Part shown: positions 47,582 through 59,221 of the stretch, in pieces
How the letters are laid out: every line of letters starts with the position of its first letter
How positions within the stretch are numbered: the first letter of the stretch is position 1
Origin: Pantoea agglomerans NBRC 102470
GTDB taxonomy: Bacteria; Pseudomonadota; Gammaproteobacteria; Enterobacterales; Enterobacteriaceae
Assembly: GCF_001598475.1 (NCBI RefSeq)
Contig: NZ_BCZA01000002.1
Span: 62,001-126,000, forward strand
DNA length: 64,000 bases
Reading direction: 5' to 3'
The notes under the pieces: generated by a model
Databases searched by the model: none
What the model was told of the DNA's origin: nothing
What the model saw: the letters and a program-made list of their open reading frames with translations, nothing else
Made by a program: the position numbers and the translations under genes

Positions 47582-49516
47582 ATGAATATATTCGATCACT
47601 ATCGTCAGCGTTATGAAGCTGCCAAGGACGAAGAGTTCACACTGCAGGAATTTCTTGCCATCTGTAAGCAGGATCGCAGTGCATACGCCAACGCTGCAGA
47701 GCGACTGTTAATGGCTATCGGAGAGCCAGTAATGGTCGATACTGCTCAGGAGCCACGCCTTTCCAGAATATTCTCCAATCGTGTGATGGGACGCTATCCG
47801 GCGTTCGAGGAGTTTTACGGCATGGAGGAAGCGATTGAACAGATCGTCTCCTACCTGAAACATGCCGCTCAGGGACTGGAAGAGAAGAAACAGATCCTCT
47901 ATTTACTGGGGCCGGTAGGTGGCGGTAAATCCTCACTGGCGGAACGGCTTAAGTCGCTGATGCAGCGGGTGCCCATCTATGTACTGAGCGCCGACGGGGA
48001 ACGCAGCCCGGTTAATGACCACCCTCTCTGCCTGTTTAATCCGCAGGAAGATGCGCATATTCTCGAAAAAGAGTATGGCGTGCCGCGCCGTTATCTCGGC
48101 ACGATTATGTCGCCGTGGGCCGCTAAGCGACTGCACGATTTTGGCGGCGATATCTCGCGTTTCAAAGTGGTGAAAGTCTGGCCGTCGATCCTGGAACAGC
48201 TGGCGATTGCCAAAACTGAACCGGGTGATGAGAACAACCAGGATATCTCCGCGCTGGTGGGTAAAGTGGATATCCGTAAACTGGAAAACCACGCGCAAAA
48301 CGATCCTGATGCTTACGGTTACTCCGGCGCACTCTGCCGTGCCAACCAGGGGATCATGGAATTCGTTGAGATGTTCAAAGCGCCTATCAAGGTGCTGCAT
48401 CCGTTACTGACGGCGACGCAGGAAGGTAACTACAATGGCACCGAGGGGATTTCGGCGCTGCCGTTTAACGGCATTATTCTGGCGCACTCCAACGAATCAG
48501 AGTGGGTGACGTTCCGTAATAACAAGAATAATGAGGCGTTCCTTGACCGTGTCTATATCGTCAAGGTGCCCTACTGCCTGCGGGTCTCTGAAGAGATCAA
48601 AATCTACGACAAGTTACTTAATCACAGTGAGCTGGCGACCTCGCCCTGCGCACCGGGTACGCTGGAAACCCTGGCACGCTTCTCTATCCTGTCACGTCTC
48701 AAGGATCCGGATAACTCCAGCATCTATTCCAAAATGCGGGTCTACGATGGTGAAAGCCTGAAAGATACCGACCCTAAGGCAAAGTCCTGGCAGGAGTATC
48801 ATGATTACGCCGGTGTGGATGAGGGGATGAACGGCCTTTCAACCCGCTTTGCCTTTAAGATTCTGTCGCGGGTATTTAACTTTGACCACGCCGAAGTGGC
48901 GGCCAACCCGGTGCACCTGTTCTATGTACTGGAGCAGCAGATTGAGCGCGAACAGTTCCCACAGGATCAGGCTGAGAAATACCTTGAGCACCTCAAAGGC
49001 TATCTGATCCCCAAATATGCTGAGTTTATCGGCAAAGAGATTCAGACCGCCTATCTGGAGTCTTACTCTGAGTATGGTCAGAACATCTTTGACCGCTATG
49101 TGACCTATGCCGACTTCTGGATTCAGGATCAGGAGTATCGCGATCCCGATACCGGACAGCTGTTTGATCGTGAATCGCTCAACGCGGAACTGGAGAAAAT
49201 CGAGAAGCCCGCTGGCATCAGTAACCCGAAAGATTTCCGTAATGAGATCGTCAACTTCGTGCTGCGCGCCAGGGCACACAATAACGGTCGCAACCCGAAC
49301 TGGACCAGTTACGAGAAATTACGCACCGTGATCGAGAAGAAAATGTTCTCGAATACGGAAGAGTTGCTGCCGGTGATCTCGTTTAATACCAAGACCTCTA
49401 CCGATGAGCAGAAAAAACATGATGATTTTGTCGATCGCATGATGGAAAAAGGCTATACCCGCAAACAGGTTCGCCTGCTGTGTGAATGGTATTTGCGTGT
49501 GCGTAAATCGTCCTGA
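47582..49516 (+). CDS. yeaG: PrkA-type serine protein kinase YeaG
   Basis: A 644-aa kinase of the PrkA family, equal in size to E. coli YeaG. The N-terminal AAA-like domain carries the Walker A motif LLGPVGGGKSSLAERLKSLM near 109-128. The C-terminal half is the PrkA kinase domain, ending with YTRKQVRLLCEWYLRVRKSS. It responds to nitrogen starvation and acid stress in E. coli. yeaH follows 89 bases later and is nearly always paired with it; SpoVR (here YcgB) is the third partner in many genomes. Confidence 0.96.
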   Translation: MNIFDHYRQRYEAAKDEEFTLQEFLAICKQDRSAYANAAERLLMAIGEPVMVDTAQEPRLSRIFSNRVMGRYPAFEEFYGMEEAIEQIVSYLKHAAQGLEEKKQILYLLGPVGGGKSSLAERLKSLMQRVPIYVLSADGERSPVNDHPLCLFNPQEDAHILEKEYGVPRRYLGTIMSPWAAKRLHDFGGDISRFKVVKVWPSILEQLAIAKTEPGDENNQDISALVGKVDIRKLENHAQNDPDAYGYSGALCRANQGIMEFVEMFKAPIKVLHPLLTATQEGNYNGTEGISALPFNGIILAHSNESEWVTFRNNKNNEAFLDRVYIVKVPYCLRVSEEIKIYDKLLNHSELATSPCAPGTLETLARFSILSRLKDPDNSSIYSKMRVYDGESLKDTDPKAKSWQEYHDYAGVDEGMNGLSTRFAFKILSRVFNFDHAEVAANPVHLFYVLEQQIEREQFPQDQAEKYLEHLKGYLIPKYAEFIGKEIQTAYLESYSEYGQNIFDRYVTYADFWIQDQEYRDPDTGQLFDRESLNAELEKIEKPAGISNPKDFRNEIVNFVLRARAHNNGRNPNWTSYEKLRTVIEKKMFSNTEELLPVISFNTKTSTDEQKKHDDFVDRMMEKGYTRKQVRLLCEWYLRVRKSS

Positions 49517-49545
49517 TAAGAGTCTGTAAGCTTGCCGGTAAGTGA

Positions 49546-50880
<1,335 letters not shown>

Positions 50881-50886
50881 TGCACT

Positions 50887-50912
50887 AAGCCGGCTCATCG
50901 CCGGCTTTTTTT
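50887..50912 (+). terminator. Terminator of the yeaG-yeaH operon
   Basis: Stem AAGCCGGC (50887-50894) pairs with GCCGGCTT (50900-50907) across TCATC, with a run of T beyond. It starts seven bases after the yeaH stop. Confidence 0.88.
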
Positions 50913-51128
50913 ATCTTCCGAATAACCTGCTAAAACAGTCTGTTTTCTGCCGCTTGCCTGCCAACCCCCTCATTCTTCACATTAATCTGATTCCATATGC
51001 TGTTAAGCAATTCGTATAATGATCATTTTCACAATGACAACTCCTTGATAAAACATTATCTTTCAGAGATAGCATGGATATTTGTCACCAGTCGCTGCAC
51101 CGCACTGTCATATCTCAGGAGATCGGGT

Positions 51129-52856
51129 TTGAACCACACTATTGTCTACAGTCTGTTTATCATCGGTTCCGTGCTGGTCGCATCGAGCATTCTGCTCAGC
51201 TCTTTCTCATCCAGACTGGGCATCCCCATTCTGGTGATCTTCCTTGCCCTGGGCATGCTGACCGGGGTTGATGGTATCGGCGGCATCGCCTTTGATAACT
51301 ATCCGGCGGCTTACTTAATCTCAAACCTGGCGCTGGCGATTATCCTGCTGGATGGCGGCATGCGGACCAAAGCCAGCTCATTTAAAGTTGCCCTGGGGCC
51401 AGCGCTGTCGCTGGCAACCGTCGGGGTCATGATTACCGCAGGCTTAACCGGTGTGGTCGCCGCCTGGTTGTTTAACCTGGATATGATGCAGGGCTTCCTG
51501 ATTGGCGCGATTATCGGCTCCACAGATGCCGCCGCCGTCTTCTCCCTGCTGGGTGACAAAGGCCTGAATGAGCGCGTCAGCTCCACGCTGGAGATTGAAT
51601 CGGGCAGTAACGATCCGATGGCGGTGTTCCTGACCATTACGCTGATTGAAATGATCGAGCAGGGCCGCAGCGGCCTTGACTGGATGTTCCTGGTGCATCT
51701 GGTGCAGCAGTTTGGTCTGGGTATCGTGCTGGGTCTGGGCGGCGGCTGGGCGCTGCAGCAGCTGATTAACCGTATCAGTCTGGCCGGTGGGCTCTATCCG
51801 CTGCTGGCGTTGAGTGGCGGCATTCTGGTGTTCGCCCTGACCACAGTATTAGAGGGCAGCGGCATCCTGGCGGTCTATCTGTGCGGCTTTTTACTGGGCA
51901 ACAGGCCGATTCGCAACCGTCACGGCATTCTGCAGACCTTTGACGGCATGGCGTGGCTGAGTCAGATTGGCATGTTCATCGTGCTGGGACTGCTGGTAAC
52001 CCCGTCTGATTTGTGGCATATCGCAGTTCCGGCGATGATCCTCTCACTGTGGCTGATTCTGGTGGCGCGCCCACTGTCGGTGTTTATTGGTCTGCTGCCG
52101 TTTCGCAGTTTTACCACCCGCGAACGCGTCTTTATTAGCTGGGTCGGTTTACGCGGCGCGGTACCGATTATCCTTGCTGTCTTCCCGATGATGGCCGGAT
52201 TAGAAAACGCGTCGCTCTATTTTAATATCGCCTTCTTTGTGGTGCTGGTCTCCCTGATGTTGCAGGGCACCTCGCTGGGCTTTGCAGCGAAAAAAGCCAA
52301 AGTGGTGGTGCCGCCTACCGCATCGCCTATCAGCCGTATCGGTCTGGATATCCACCCCGAAAATCCGTGGGAGCAGTTTGTCTACCAGCTCAGCGCTGAC
52401 AAGTGGTGCATCGGTGCCGCACTGCGTGACCTGCAGATGCCGCGTGAGACCCGCATCGCCGCCCTGTTCCGTGACAATGTGCTGATGCATCCGAATGATG
52501 GGACGCGTCTCAGGGAGAACGACGTCATCTGCGTGATTGGCCGTGAGCGCGATCTGCCGGCGCTGGGTAAGATGTTCAGCCAGTCGCCGCCGGTTTCCCT
52601 CGACCAGCGTTTCTTTGGTGACTTTATTCTGGATGCTGAAGCTCGCCTGCGCGATATTGCGCAGATTTACGGACTGGAACTGGATGAGAACACCAACGAT
52701 CAGCAGTCGCTGGGACAACTGGTGCTGAGTATGCTGGGCGGCGCGCCGGTGGTTGGCGATCAGGTTGAGTGGAATCAGCTGACGTGGACCGTCGCGGAGA
52801 AAGAGGATAACCGTATTGTGAAGATTGGTGTCCGTCCGGCTGAAGAGAAGGAATAA
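51129..52856 (+). CDS. nhaP2: K+/H+ antiporter NhaP2 (CvrA, YcgO)
   Basis: A 575-aa CPA1-type antiporter, close to 578 aa in E. coli. About 13 membrane helices (for example [20 protein letters not shown] near 6) include [20 protein letters not shown] near 133 and the acidic motif [21 protein letters not shown] regulatory TrkA-C domain follows ([20 protein letters not shown] near 455), ending [11 protein letters not shown]. It exports potassium and is thought to protect against high internal potassium. The start is TTG, six bases after AGGAG (51118-51122); the ATG-opened frame from 50997 adds 44 unconserved residues. Confidence 0.94.
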   Translation: MNHTIVYSLFIIGSVLVASSILLSSFSSRLGIPILVIFLALGMLTGVDGIGGIAFDNYPAAYLISNLALAIILLDGGMRTKASSFKVALGPALSLATVGVMITAGLTGVVAAWLFNLDMMQGFLIGAIIGSTDAAAVFSLLGDKGLNERVSSTLEIESGSNDPMAVFLTITLIEMIEQGRSGLDWMFLVHLVQQFGLGIVLGLGGGWALQQLINRISLAGGLYPLLALSGGILVFALTTVLEGSGILAVYLCGFLLGNRPIRNRHGILQTFDGMAWLSQIGMFIVLGLLVTPSDLWHIAVPAMILSLWLILVARPLSVFIGLLPFRSFTTRERVFISWVGLRGAVPIILAVFPMMAGLENASLYFNIAFFVVLVSLMLQGTSLGFAAKKAKVVVPPTASPISRIGLDIHPENPWEQFVYQLSADKWCIGAALRDLQMPRETRIAALFRDNVLMHPNDGTRLRENDVICVIGRERDLPALGKMFSQSPPVSLDQRFFGDFILDAEARLRDIAQIYGLELDENTNDQQSLGQLVLSMLGGAPVVGDQVEWNQLTWTVAEKEDNRIVKIGVRPAEEKE

Positions 52857-52934
52857 TCCTAATCATTCAGCCACGTTATTTTCTGTCGATACGCTAAGCT
52901 TAAAAGTCTATGCCAGCAAAAACGGGAGAAATGA

Positions 52935-53168
52935 ATGGGACACGTGGTTAAAATTGGTCGTTATGAGATTGTTGATGCCGATCTTGACAGTGAGAACCTC
53001 GACACCGTCAGCATCCCCTGTCACACCAATCCCGGCTTAATTACCCAACTTGATGGCTGGGATCGCGATACCAGCGTTCCGGCATGGATTGACGGAGAAC
53101 CGGTGGATCTGCAGATTGGTCATTACGATAAACAGCAGGACCGCTGGATTTTAAAAAAACCTGCCTGA
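52935..53168 (+). CDS. Hypothetical protein, unknown (77 aa)
   Basis: A 77-aa acidic cytoplasmic protein starting MGHVVKIGRYEIVDADLDSE after CGGGAGAAATGA, a good ribosome-binding site. It reads as mostly beta strand: VSIPCHTNPGLITQLDGWD, PVDLQIGHYDKQQDRWILKK. No signal, membrane segment or catalytic motif is visible, and I recognise no family. The coding pattern resembles its neighbours. It lies in the segment between nhaP2 and dadX that has no E. coli counterpart. A seven-bp inverted repeat (ACCGCCA with TGGCGGT) follows, without a T run. Confidence 0.68.
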   Translation: MGHVVKIGRYEIVDADLDSENLDTVSIPCHTNPGLITQLDGWDRDTSVPAWIDGEPVDLQIGHYDKQQDRWILKKPA

Positions 53169-53545
53169 GTCCGTTATCACTACCGCCAGTCGTAAGATTT
53201 GGCGGTAATTCCTAAAAAGCGTCTTAAACAGTTTGGTTATAACCAACCCCCGCCTTATTTTATCCAGTAAAAACCAAAACTTAGCCATTTAAAACTTTAA
53301 TCACTTTTGATGTTTTCAGATTTTTTCCGTATTAACTCTGTCAAATAACTCCTGCATACTCATTCTCAATGCTGCAACATTTCGTGAGTACTATCACGCT
53401 TTAGCCGTTATCTTTTTTGCAGCTGCACTGGCTTTACTGACTGCAACAGACTGAAAATTATTTTTTAATTTTTCAGAAGCCCACCCCTGAGCGCGTACAT
53501 GATTCTGGTCAGGCCATCTTTTACTTGAGAAAGAGAGCAGGTTTT
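53169..53545. other. Intergenic region ahead of the sugar-phosphate transferase gene
   Basis: About 375 bases without a credible gene, AT-rich from 53210 to 53480. It contains a weak 3' hairpin for the 77-aa gene at its start and presumably the promoter of the WbaP-like gene. The right half TTCCTA of an RcsAB-type box is present near 53210, but the left half does not fit, so I do not call it. Confidence 0.4.
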
Positions 53546-55012
53546 ATGGCAAGTACATTGATAATGAATAGCCCGAGCCGCTCGTGGAGCGGCACGCGTA
53601 AAAATATCATCGTGAAATTCGCCCTGAGCTTTTCCGATCTGATTGCACTTAACCTCGCACTGTTTTTATCTGCCGCGACGATACAGGGTATTTGGGGCGA
53701 GCTGGATACCTTTATTCCACCTCATCAAATTGAATATCGTTTTGTGGCACAGTTTATTATGTCAGTCATGTGTACCGGATGGTTCTGGGTACGCCTGCGT
53801 CACTATACCTATCGCAAACCCTTCTGGTTTGAGCTGAAAGAGATCATTAAAACATTATTTGTTTTCTCGCTGCTCGACCTCGCGTTGATCGCCTTCTCTA
53901 AATGGGATTTCTCCCGCATGGTGTGGGTCTTCAGCTGGACATATGCCCTGCTGCTGCTGCCGCTGATGCGTGCTCTGGTTAAACGCGCCATTCACAAGGC
54001 GGGTCAGTGGCAGAAAGAGACCATCATTATTGGCTCCGGCAGAAACGCCACCGAAGCTTACGCGGCGCTGCAGAGTGAAGAGATTCTGGGCTACAACGTA
54101 CAGGCCTTTATCTCGGTCGATGATGTTCCGGCTCAACAGAGCGTGAATGGCGTGCCGGTGATCACCTGGAAAGATATTAACTGGCAGACCATTGACCGTG
54201 ACAACGTGCAGTTTATTGTGGCTATGGAGTATGAGCAGCAGCCGATGCGCGATCGCTGGCTGAAATTCCTGTCGAAGATGAACTGCCGTTCAGTTTCAGT
54301 GATCCCGACGCTGCGCGGCGTGCCACTTTACGGCACCGACATGTCCTTTATCTTCAGCCATGAAGTGATGATTCTGCGCGTCAGCAACAACCTGGCGAAA
54401 CACTCCTCCCGTTTCATGAAGCGCGCCTTTGATATCGTGGTGGCGTCGATGCTGCTGCTGTTTCTCGGCCCAATCTTCGCCCTGCTCTGCTATATGGTGA
54501 AACGTGATGGTGGCAATGCCATTTATGGTCACGAGCGTGTGGGCCAGAATGGCAAAAAATTCAAATGTCTGAAATTCCGTTCCATGGTGACCAATTCCAA
54601 AGAGGTGCTGGAGAAATTACTGGCAACCAGCGAAGAGGCACGAATTGAGTGGGACAAAGATTTCAAACTGAAGAATGACCCGCGCGTGACCCGGATTGGT
54701 AGTTTCCTGCGTAAAACCAGCCTCGACGAGTTGCCGCAGCTGTGGAACGTGATTCGTGGCGAGATGAGCCTGGTTGGTCCGCGTCCGGTGATTGAAGCTG
54801 AGCTGGAGCGTTATGCCGGTGATGTCGACTACTACCTGATGGCCAAGCCGGGTATGACCGGTCTGTGGCAGGTCAGCGGACGTAACGATATCGACTATGA
54901 TACCCGCGTCTATTTTGACTCCTGGTATGTCAAAAACTGGGCGCTCTGGACCGATATTGCGATCCTGTTCAAAACCGCAGGCGTGGTGTTACGCCGCGAC
55001 GGCGCTTACTAA
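53546..55012 (+). CDS. Undecaprenyl-phosphate sugar phosphotransferase (WbaP / WcaJ type)
   Basis: A 488-aa inner-membrane initiating enzyme for polysaccharide synthesis. The N-terminal half has about four helices (such as LIALNLALFLSAATIQGIW near 27 and VWVFSWTYALLLLPLMRALV near 130) and a nucleotide-binding-like domain TIIIGSGRNATEAYAAL near 159. After a fifth helix comes the bacterial sugar transferase domain: RAFDIVVASMLLLFLGPIFA near 292, KCLKFRSMVTNSKEV, DELPQLWNVIRGEMSLVGPR near 394, then AKPGMTGLWQVSGRNDIDYD. It would load galactose-1-P or glucose-1-P onto undecaprenyl phosphate. It is an orphan: no glycosyltransferase, wzx or wzy gene is nearby. Start at 53546 follows GCAGG. Confidence 0.9.
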   Translation: MASTLIMNSPSRSWSGTRKNIIVKFALSFSDLIALNLALFLSAATIQGIWGELDTFIPPHQIEYRFVAQFIMSVMCTGWFWVRLRHYTYRKPFWFELKEIIKTLFVFSLLDLALIAFSKWDFSRMVWVFSWTYALLLLPLMRALVKRAIHKAGQWQKETIIIGSGRNATEAYAALQSEEILGYNVQAFISVDDVPAQQSVNGVPVITWKDINWQTIDRDNVQFIVAMEYEQQPMRDRWLKFLSKMNCRSVSVIPTLRGVPLYGTDMSFIFSHEVMILRVSNNLAKHSSRFMKRAFDIVVASMLLLFLGPIFALLCYMVKRDGGNAIYGHERVGQNGKKFKCLKFRSMVTNSKEVLEKLLATSEEARIEWDKDFKLKNDPRVTRIGSFLRKTSLDELPQLWNVIRGEMSLVGPRPVIEAELERYAGDVDYYLMAKPGMTGLWQVSGRNDIDYDTRVYFDSWYVKNWALWTDIAILFKTAGVVLRRDGAY

Positions 55013-55021
55013 TCAGACCTC

Positions 55022-55050
55022 TGCGATGCCTGTTTACAGCAGGCATCGCA
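55022..55050 (+). terminator. Hairpin after the sugar-phosphate transferase gene
   Basis: An 11-bp perfect stem, TGCGATGCCTG (55022-55032) with CAGGCATCGCA (55040-55050), has a seven-base loop. The tail is pyrimidine-rich rather than a pure T run. It probably ends the transferase transcript. Confidence 0.7.
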
Positions 55051-55139
55051 CTTTCCGCACGACTTCCTCTATCTTTTTTGCCGCTGAATCATTACCCTCT
55101 GCGATCGTTTTTAAACAGAACGCTTACCCTCTGGTTGTT

Positions 55140-56333
55140 ATGCAAAAATTTACTCTGCTGTTATTAAGCCTGGTGCTGCTGGCACCCTTAGGCATCGATC
55201 TCTATTTGCCCACGCTGCCACAAATCGCAGAAGGGCTGGATACGCCGGTTAATCTGGTGCAGACCACCATTCCACTGTTTCTGCTGGTCATGGGGCTGGG
55301 ACAACTGGTGACCGGCCCGCTGGTGGATAACTATGGCCGTAAGCCGATTGCCCTGCTGGGCCTGGCGCTTTACATCACGGGGAGTGCCATCGCCGCCACC
55401 GCCACCTCATTCCCGCTATTCGTCCTTGCCCGCCTGGTGCAGGGCTGTGGCGTCTGCTGCAGCGCGGTCGTGGCCTTTAGCGGCGTGCGTGACCGCCTGA
55501 GCGGTGATGATGCCGCCCGTGCGTATGGCTTCCTGAATGGTGCATTAAACATCGTTCCGGCCCTGGCTCCGCTGCTGGGCGGTTTGCTGGCCAGCGCCTT
55601 TGACTGGCGCGCACCCTTCTGGTTTCTCTGCGCCTACGGCGTGCTGATTACGCTGCTGGTGATTATCTGGCTGCCAGAAACGCGCCCGGCGGATACCCTG
55701 CGGGTGAAAGGATTACCGATTAAACAGTATGCCGCGATCCTGCGTCAGCCGCGCTTTCTGGCGTTCGCGTTCGCAAACGCTGGTGCGCTGGGCATGGTGC
55801 TGACCTACGTGTCGCTGGCACCGCAGGTATTAATGACCGAAGGCGGGCTGACGCCAATCCAGTTCTCTTTTGCTTTTGGCGCCAACGGTTTCTGGATCAT
55901 GTTTGTCAGCATGTTCGTGAATAAAGCGATTCGCAAAGCGGGTCGCCCTTTCTGCCTGGCGATGGGATTCTTCACTATGCTGCTGGGCGCGGTGCTGCTG
56001 GTAGCGGGGATGCAGATCTTCCCGGCGGAGATGCAGACGCACTGGGCGCTTTACATGTTCCCGGTGGCCGTTTCAGTTGCCGGGCTGGCTTTTACGGTGG
56101 GACCGGCCACCAGCTATGCGCTGGAGCCCTATCAGCAACAGGCGGGCGTGGCGTCCGCCTTGCAGGGATTCATTCAGATGGCCGGTGGCGCGTCAGGCAG
56201 CCTGGTCATTGTGGCGCTGCCGGTGGCGGAGAAGCTGTCGCTGAGTCTGATGATGCTGCTGGGTGCAGCGCTGGCCTTTATCGCCTGGCGCTGCAGCAGA
56301 AAGATGCGCGGCAGCCTGACCGCGCTTAAATAA
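55140..56333 (+). CDS. Bcr/CflA-family drug-resistance MFS transporter
   Basis: A 397-aa, 12-helix major facilitator. The first helix holds the DHA1 motif [20 protein letters not shown] near 18-37. Motif A-like [20 protein letters not shown] lies near 62, and motif C-like [20 protein letters not shown] near 137. The family includes Bcr, CflA and YdhC, proton-driven exporters of bicyclomycin, chloramphenicol, sulfonamides or small metabolites; the substrate here cannot be named. The start at 55140 lacks a clear ribosome-binding site. Its last eight bases overlap the end of the convergent dadX. Confidence 0.88.
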   Translation: MQKFTLLLLSLVLLAPLGIDLYLPTLPQIAEGLDTPVNLVQTTIPLFLLVMGLGQLVTGPLVDNYGRKPIALLGLALYITGSAIAATATSFPLFVLARLVQGCGVCCSAVVAFSGVRDRLSGDDAARAYGFLNGALNIVPALAPLLGGLLASAFDWRAPFWFLCAYGVLITLLVIIWLPETRPADTLRVKGLPIKQYAAILRQPRFLAFAFANAGALGMVLTYVSLAPQVLMTEGGLTPIQFSFAFGANGFWIMFVSMFVNKAIRKAGRPFCLAMGFFTMLLGAVLLVAGMQIFPAEMQTHWALYMFPVAVSVAGLAFTVGPATSYALEPYQQQAGVASALQGFIQMAGGASGSLVIVALPVAEKLSLSLMMLLGAALAFIAWRCSRKMRGSLTALK

Positions 56334-57396
56334 CGGTTACCGGAACGCGGGGTGCCAGCGCACACATCAGCTCGTACCCTACCGTTCCGGCCGCTTTTGC
56401 CACCTGATCGATTTTCACCTGCTCACCCCACAGCTCCACGGCTGAGCCAATACCGGCCTGGGGACAGGGGGTCAAGTCGACGGTGATCATATCCATCGAA
56501 ACCGCACCAACCACCTGAGTCATCACGCCATCGACACAGACGGGCGTACCCGTCGGGGCATGCCGTGGATAGCCATCCGCGTAGCCACAGGCCACCACGC
56601 CAATTCGCTGCGCTGCACTGGCGTGATAGCGGTAGCCGTAACCCACGCCATCGCCCGCCTGTAGCTGCTGGACCGCAATAATCTCACTGCTTAAGGTCAT
56701 CACCGGCTTCAGGCCACTGCCTGCAATGTCCTGCCAGTCACCGCTGGGTGACGCGCCATACAGAATGATGCCGGGACGGACCCAGTCAAAGTGCGCTTCA
56801 GGATGCCACAGGGTGCAGGCGGAGTTGGAGAGCGATCGCGGACAGTTCAGCCCCTCAGCCGCCTGCTCTACGCGCTGCAGTGGCGCAATCAGACCCTGCG
56901 GATTTTCCGCATCGGCAAAATGGGCCATCAGCGTCATCTCACCTACCGTACTGAGCGCCCGCAGCTTTTGCCATGCACCGTTGACCTGTTCCGGGCGAAA
57001 ACCCAGCCGGTTCATCCCGCTGTTCATTTTAAGATAGATATCAACCGGTGCTGCAAGTCTGGCACTGGCCAGCGCGTTGATTTGCCAGTTACTGTGTACG
57101 CTGGTGGTGAGACGATAACGGTCAATCAGCTGCAGATCCTCTGGCTGGAAGAAACCTTCCAGCAGCAGAATCGGCTTTTTCCAGCCCTGTTCGCGCAGCT
57201 GGATCGCCTCTTCCATATTAAGAAGCGCGAAGCCGTCAGTGGCAGATAACGCCTCGCGCACGCGATCAATGCCATGGCCATAAGCATTAGCTTTCACCAC
57301 TGACCAGACGCGGGAGGCGGGTGCCGCCTGGCGAACAACAGTCAGGTTATGACGTAACGCCTGCTGGTTGATGGTAGCGACAATCGGACGTGACAT
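56326..57396 (-). CDS. dadX: Catabolic alanine racemase
   Basis: A 356-aa fold-type III PLP enzyme, equal in length to E. coli DadX. The PLP lysine is in [20 protein letters not shown] near 34 and the second catalytic Tyr in [19 protein letters not shown] near 249. [10 protein letters not shown] near 127 is conserved. It converts L-alanine to D-alanine for oxidation by DadA. It follows dadA by 19 bases on the minus strand, one operon, usually under Lrp and CRP control. Confidence 0.95.
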   Translation of the reverse strand: MSRPIVATINQQALRHNLTVVRQAAPASRVWSVVKANAYGHGIDRVREALSATDGFALLNMEEAIQLREQGWKKPILLLEGFFQPEDLQLIDRYRLTTSVHSNWQINALASARLAAPVDIYLKMNSGMNRLGFRPEQVNGAWQKLRALSTVGEMTLMAHFADAENPQGLIAPLQRVEQAAEGLNCPRSLSNSACTLWHPEAHFDWVRPGIILYGASPSGDWQDIAGSGLKPVMTLSSEIIAVQQLQAGDGVGYGYRYHASAAQRIGVVACGYADGYPRHAPTGTPVCVDGVMTQVVGAVSMDMITVDLTPCPQAGIGSAVELWGEQVKIDQVAKAAGTVGYELMCALAPRVPVTVI

Positions 57397-57415
57397 CCTC
57401 TCTCTCCCTGAATAC

Positions 57416-58717
57416 TTAACGAGTTGCGTTGGCGTTACGCAGCGGCGATGAGGTCGCCGCGAAACCGGGTAAGTAGCGGAACACCGCTAAGTCATCCGCC
57501 GCAATGGCCGGCTTTTTACCGGAGATGAGATCGGCCAGCAACTGACCAGAACCACACGCCATCGTCCAGCCCAGCGTACCGTGACCGGTATTGAGCCAGA
57601 GATTAGAGATGGGTGTGGCACCCACAATCGGCGTACCGTCTGGCGTCATCGGACGCAGACCGGTCCAGAAACTCGCCTGCGCGAGATGACCGCCTTCAGG
57701 ATAGAGATCACTGACCACCATCTCCAGCGTTTCCCGCCGCGCTTCGGTGAGTTTGGTGTTAAAACCAACAATTTCCGCCATCCCGCCGACACGAATACGA
57801 TCGTCAAACCGCGTCACCGCCACTTTGTAGGTCTCATCCAGGATAGTTGAAACCGGTGCGGCATCAGGATTTTTAATCGGAATAGTGAGTGAATAGCCTT
57901 TCAGCGGATAGACCGGAATATCGATGACATTTTTTAACAGCGCGGTCGAGTAGGAACCAAACGCCACCACATAGCTGTCCGCCTTGATGATCTCATCACC
58001 GCACTTCACGCCATAGATGCGATCGCCATCGCGCAGCAGGTGGTCGACCGGAGTATTAAAGCGGAAGACCACGCCCGCCTCTTCGGCCATTTTTGCCAGC
58101 CGCTGAGTAAAGAGCTGACAGTCGCCGGTTTCATCATTGGGCAGGCGTAATCCGCCGGTGAGTTTATGCTGGGTTGCCGCCAGTGCCGGTTCAGCGCGAG
58201 ACAGTTCATGCGCCTGCAGCAGCTCATAGGGCACGCCCGCGTCGCGCAGCACCGCAATATCTTTGCTGGCGCTGTCGAACTGCTGCTGGGTACGGAACAG
58301 TTGCAGCGTCCCGCCCTGACGGCCCTCATAGGCGATGCCGGTTTCACTGCGCAACGCTTTCAGACAGTCACGGCTATATTCAGCAATCCGCACCATGCGG
58401 CTTTTGTTCTGCTGATAGTGATTGATGTCGCAGTTGCGCAGCATGTGCCACATCCACTCCAGCTGAAAACTACTGCCATCCAGCCGGATAGCCAGCGGCG
58501 CGTGGCGCTGAAACATCCACTTCACCGCTTTCAATGGCACGCCGGGCGCTGCCCAGGGTGCGGCATAACCCGGAGAGATCTGACCGGCATTCCCTGCACT
58601 GGTCTCCATCGCTGCGGCGGGCTGACGATCAATGACCGTCACCTGATGTCCGGCACGCGCCAGATACCAGGCACTCGCCACCCCGACCACACCACTTCCA
58701 AGAATTACAACGTGCAT
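57416..58717 (-). CDS. dadA: D-amino acid dehydrogenase small subunit
   Basis: A 433-aa FAD enzyme bound to the inner face of the membrane that oxidises D-alanine to pyruvate. The dinucleotide fold opens at [20 protein letters not shown], with [19 protein letters not shown] following. [20 protein letters not shown] near 346 and [20 protein letters not shown] near 373 are family motifs. The start at 58717 follows GGGGGAGCT; the longer ATG frame has no conserved leader. dadX follows in the operon. Confidence 0.96.
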   Translation of the reverse strand: MHVVILGSGVVGVASAWYLARAGHQVTVIDRQPAAAMETSAGNAGQISPGYAAPWAAPGVPLKAVKWMFQRHAPLAIRLDGSSFQLEWMWHMLRNCDINHYQQNKSRMVRIAEYSRDCLKALRSETGIAYEGRQGGTLQLFRTQQQFDSASKDIAVLRDAGVPYELLQAHELSRAEPALAATQHKLTGGLRLPNDETGDCQLFTQRLAKMAEEAGVVFRFNTPVDHLLRDGDRIYGVKCGDEIIKADSYVVAFGSYSTALLKNVIDIPVYPLKGYSLTIPIKNPDAAPVSTILDETYKVAVTRFDDRIRVGGMAEIVGFNTKLTEARRETLEMVVSDLYPEGGHLAQASFWTGLRPMTPDGTPIVGATPISNLWLNTGHGTLGWTMACGSGQLLADLISGKKPAIAADDLAVFRYLPGFAATSSPLRNANATR

Positions 58718-59221
58718 AGCTCCCCCACCCGACCTGTAAAAGCATAATTCACTGTTCAACTGATGATAGTCAGCGGATTTACATAGCGGACACCACCACA
58801 GAATTTCACCATCCATTTCACATCTTTTTTACTTTTCAGGTAACTAAAATCTTGTCGCACGGCCAATTTCAGCGCTTTATGCGTCTTAATCCTTAAATAC
58901 AGAAATAAATGACAACGAAGGCAGTTAAATCTGCCTGTTGCAGGAGATTCATTCAACCCCATACATTCCGCTTATAAACAGGATTAGATTCCGCAATTTA
59001 TAATAAGAACAGTATGAAAGGCTGTTAAATTCTCTGCCGCACCGCTCTTAATGATTTTGTGCCAAAGAATTCGTTTGAGTTCGCATTTCGGATAAGCGAC
59101 AGTGGGCTATCATTGTTGTGTTCGCTCAGTTTTTTTCGGGTTCCCTTTTTCAGGATGAAGCCTTAAATAACCAGAACGGGTTGTCTTTCGGGTCAGCCGG
59201 TTTGCAAAAAAGAGGTGCGCT
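58718..59221. promoter_or_regulatory. dadA-ycgB divergent intergenic region
   Basis: About 500 bases with no credible gene (the small minus-strand frame here has no family pattern). It should hold the dadA promoter, normally Lrp-controlled, and the ycgB promoter, normally sigma-S-dependent. I found no unambiguous operator. The sequence is AT-rich between 58780 and 59060. Confidence 0.45.

Noticed and set aside
53203..53218. Possible RcsAB box ahead of the sugar-phosphate transferase gene
   Set aside because: Only the right half (TTCCTA) matches; about 8 of 14 bases agree in total, which is expected by chance in an AT-rich gap.
58756..58962. A 68-codon frame on the minus strand upstream of dadA
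   Set aside because: No ribosome-binding site fits and no family pattern is seen; it lies in the AT-rich control region.
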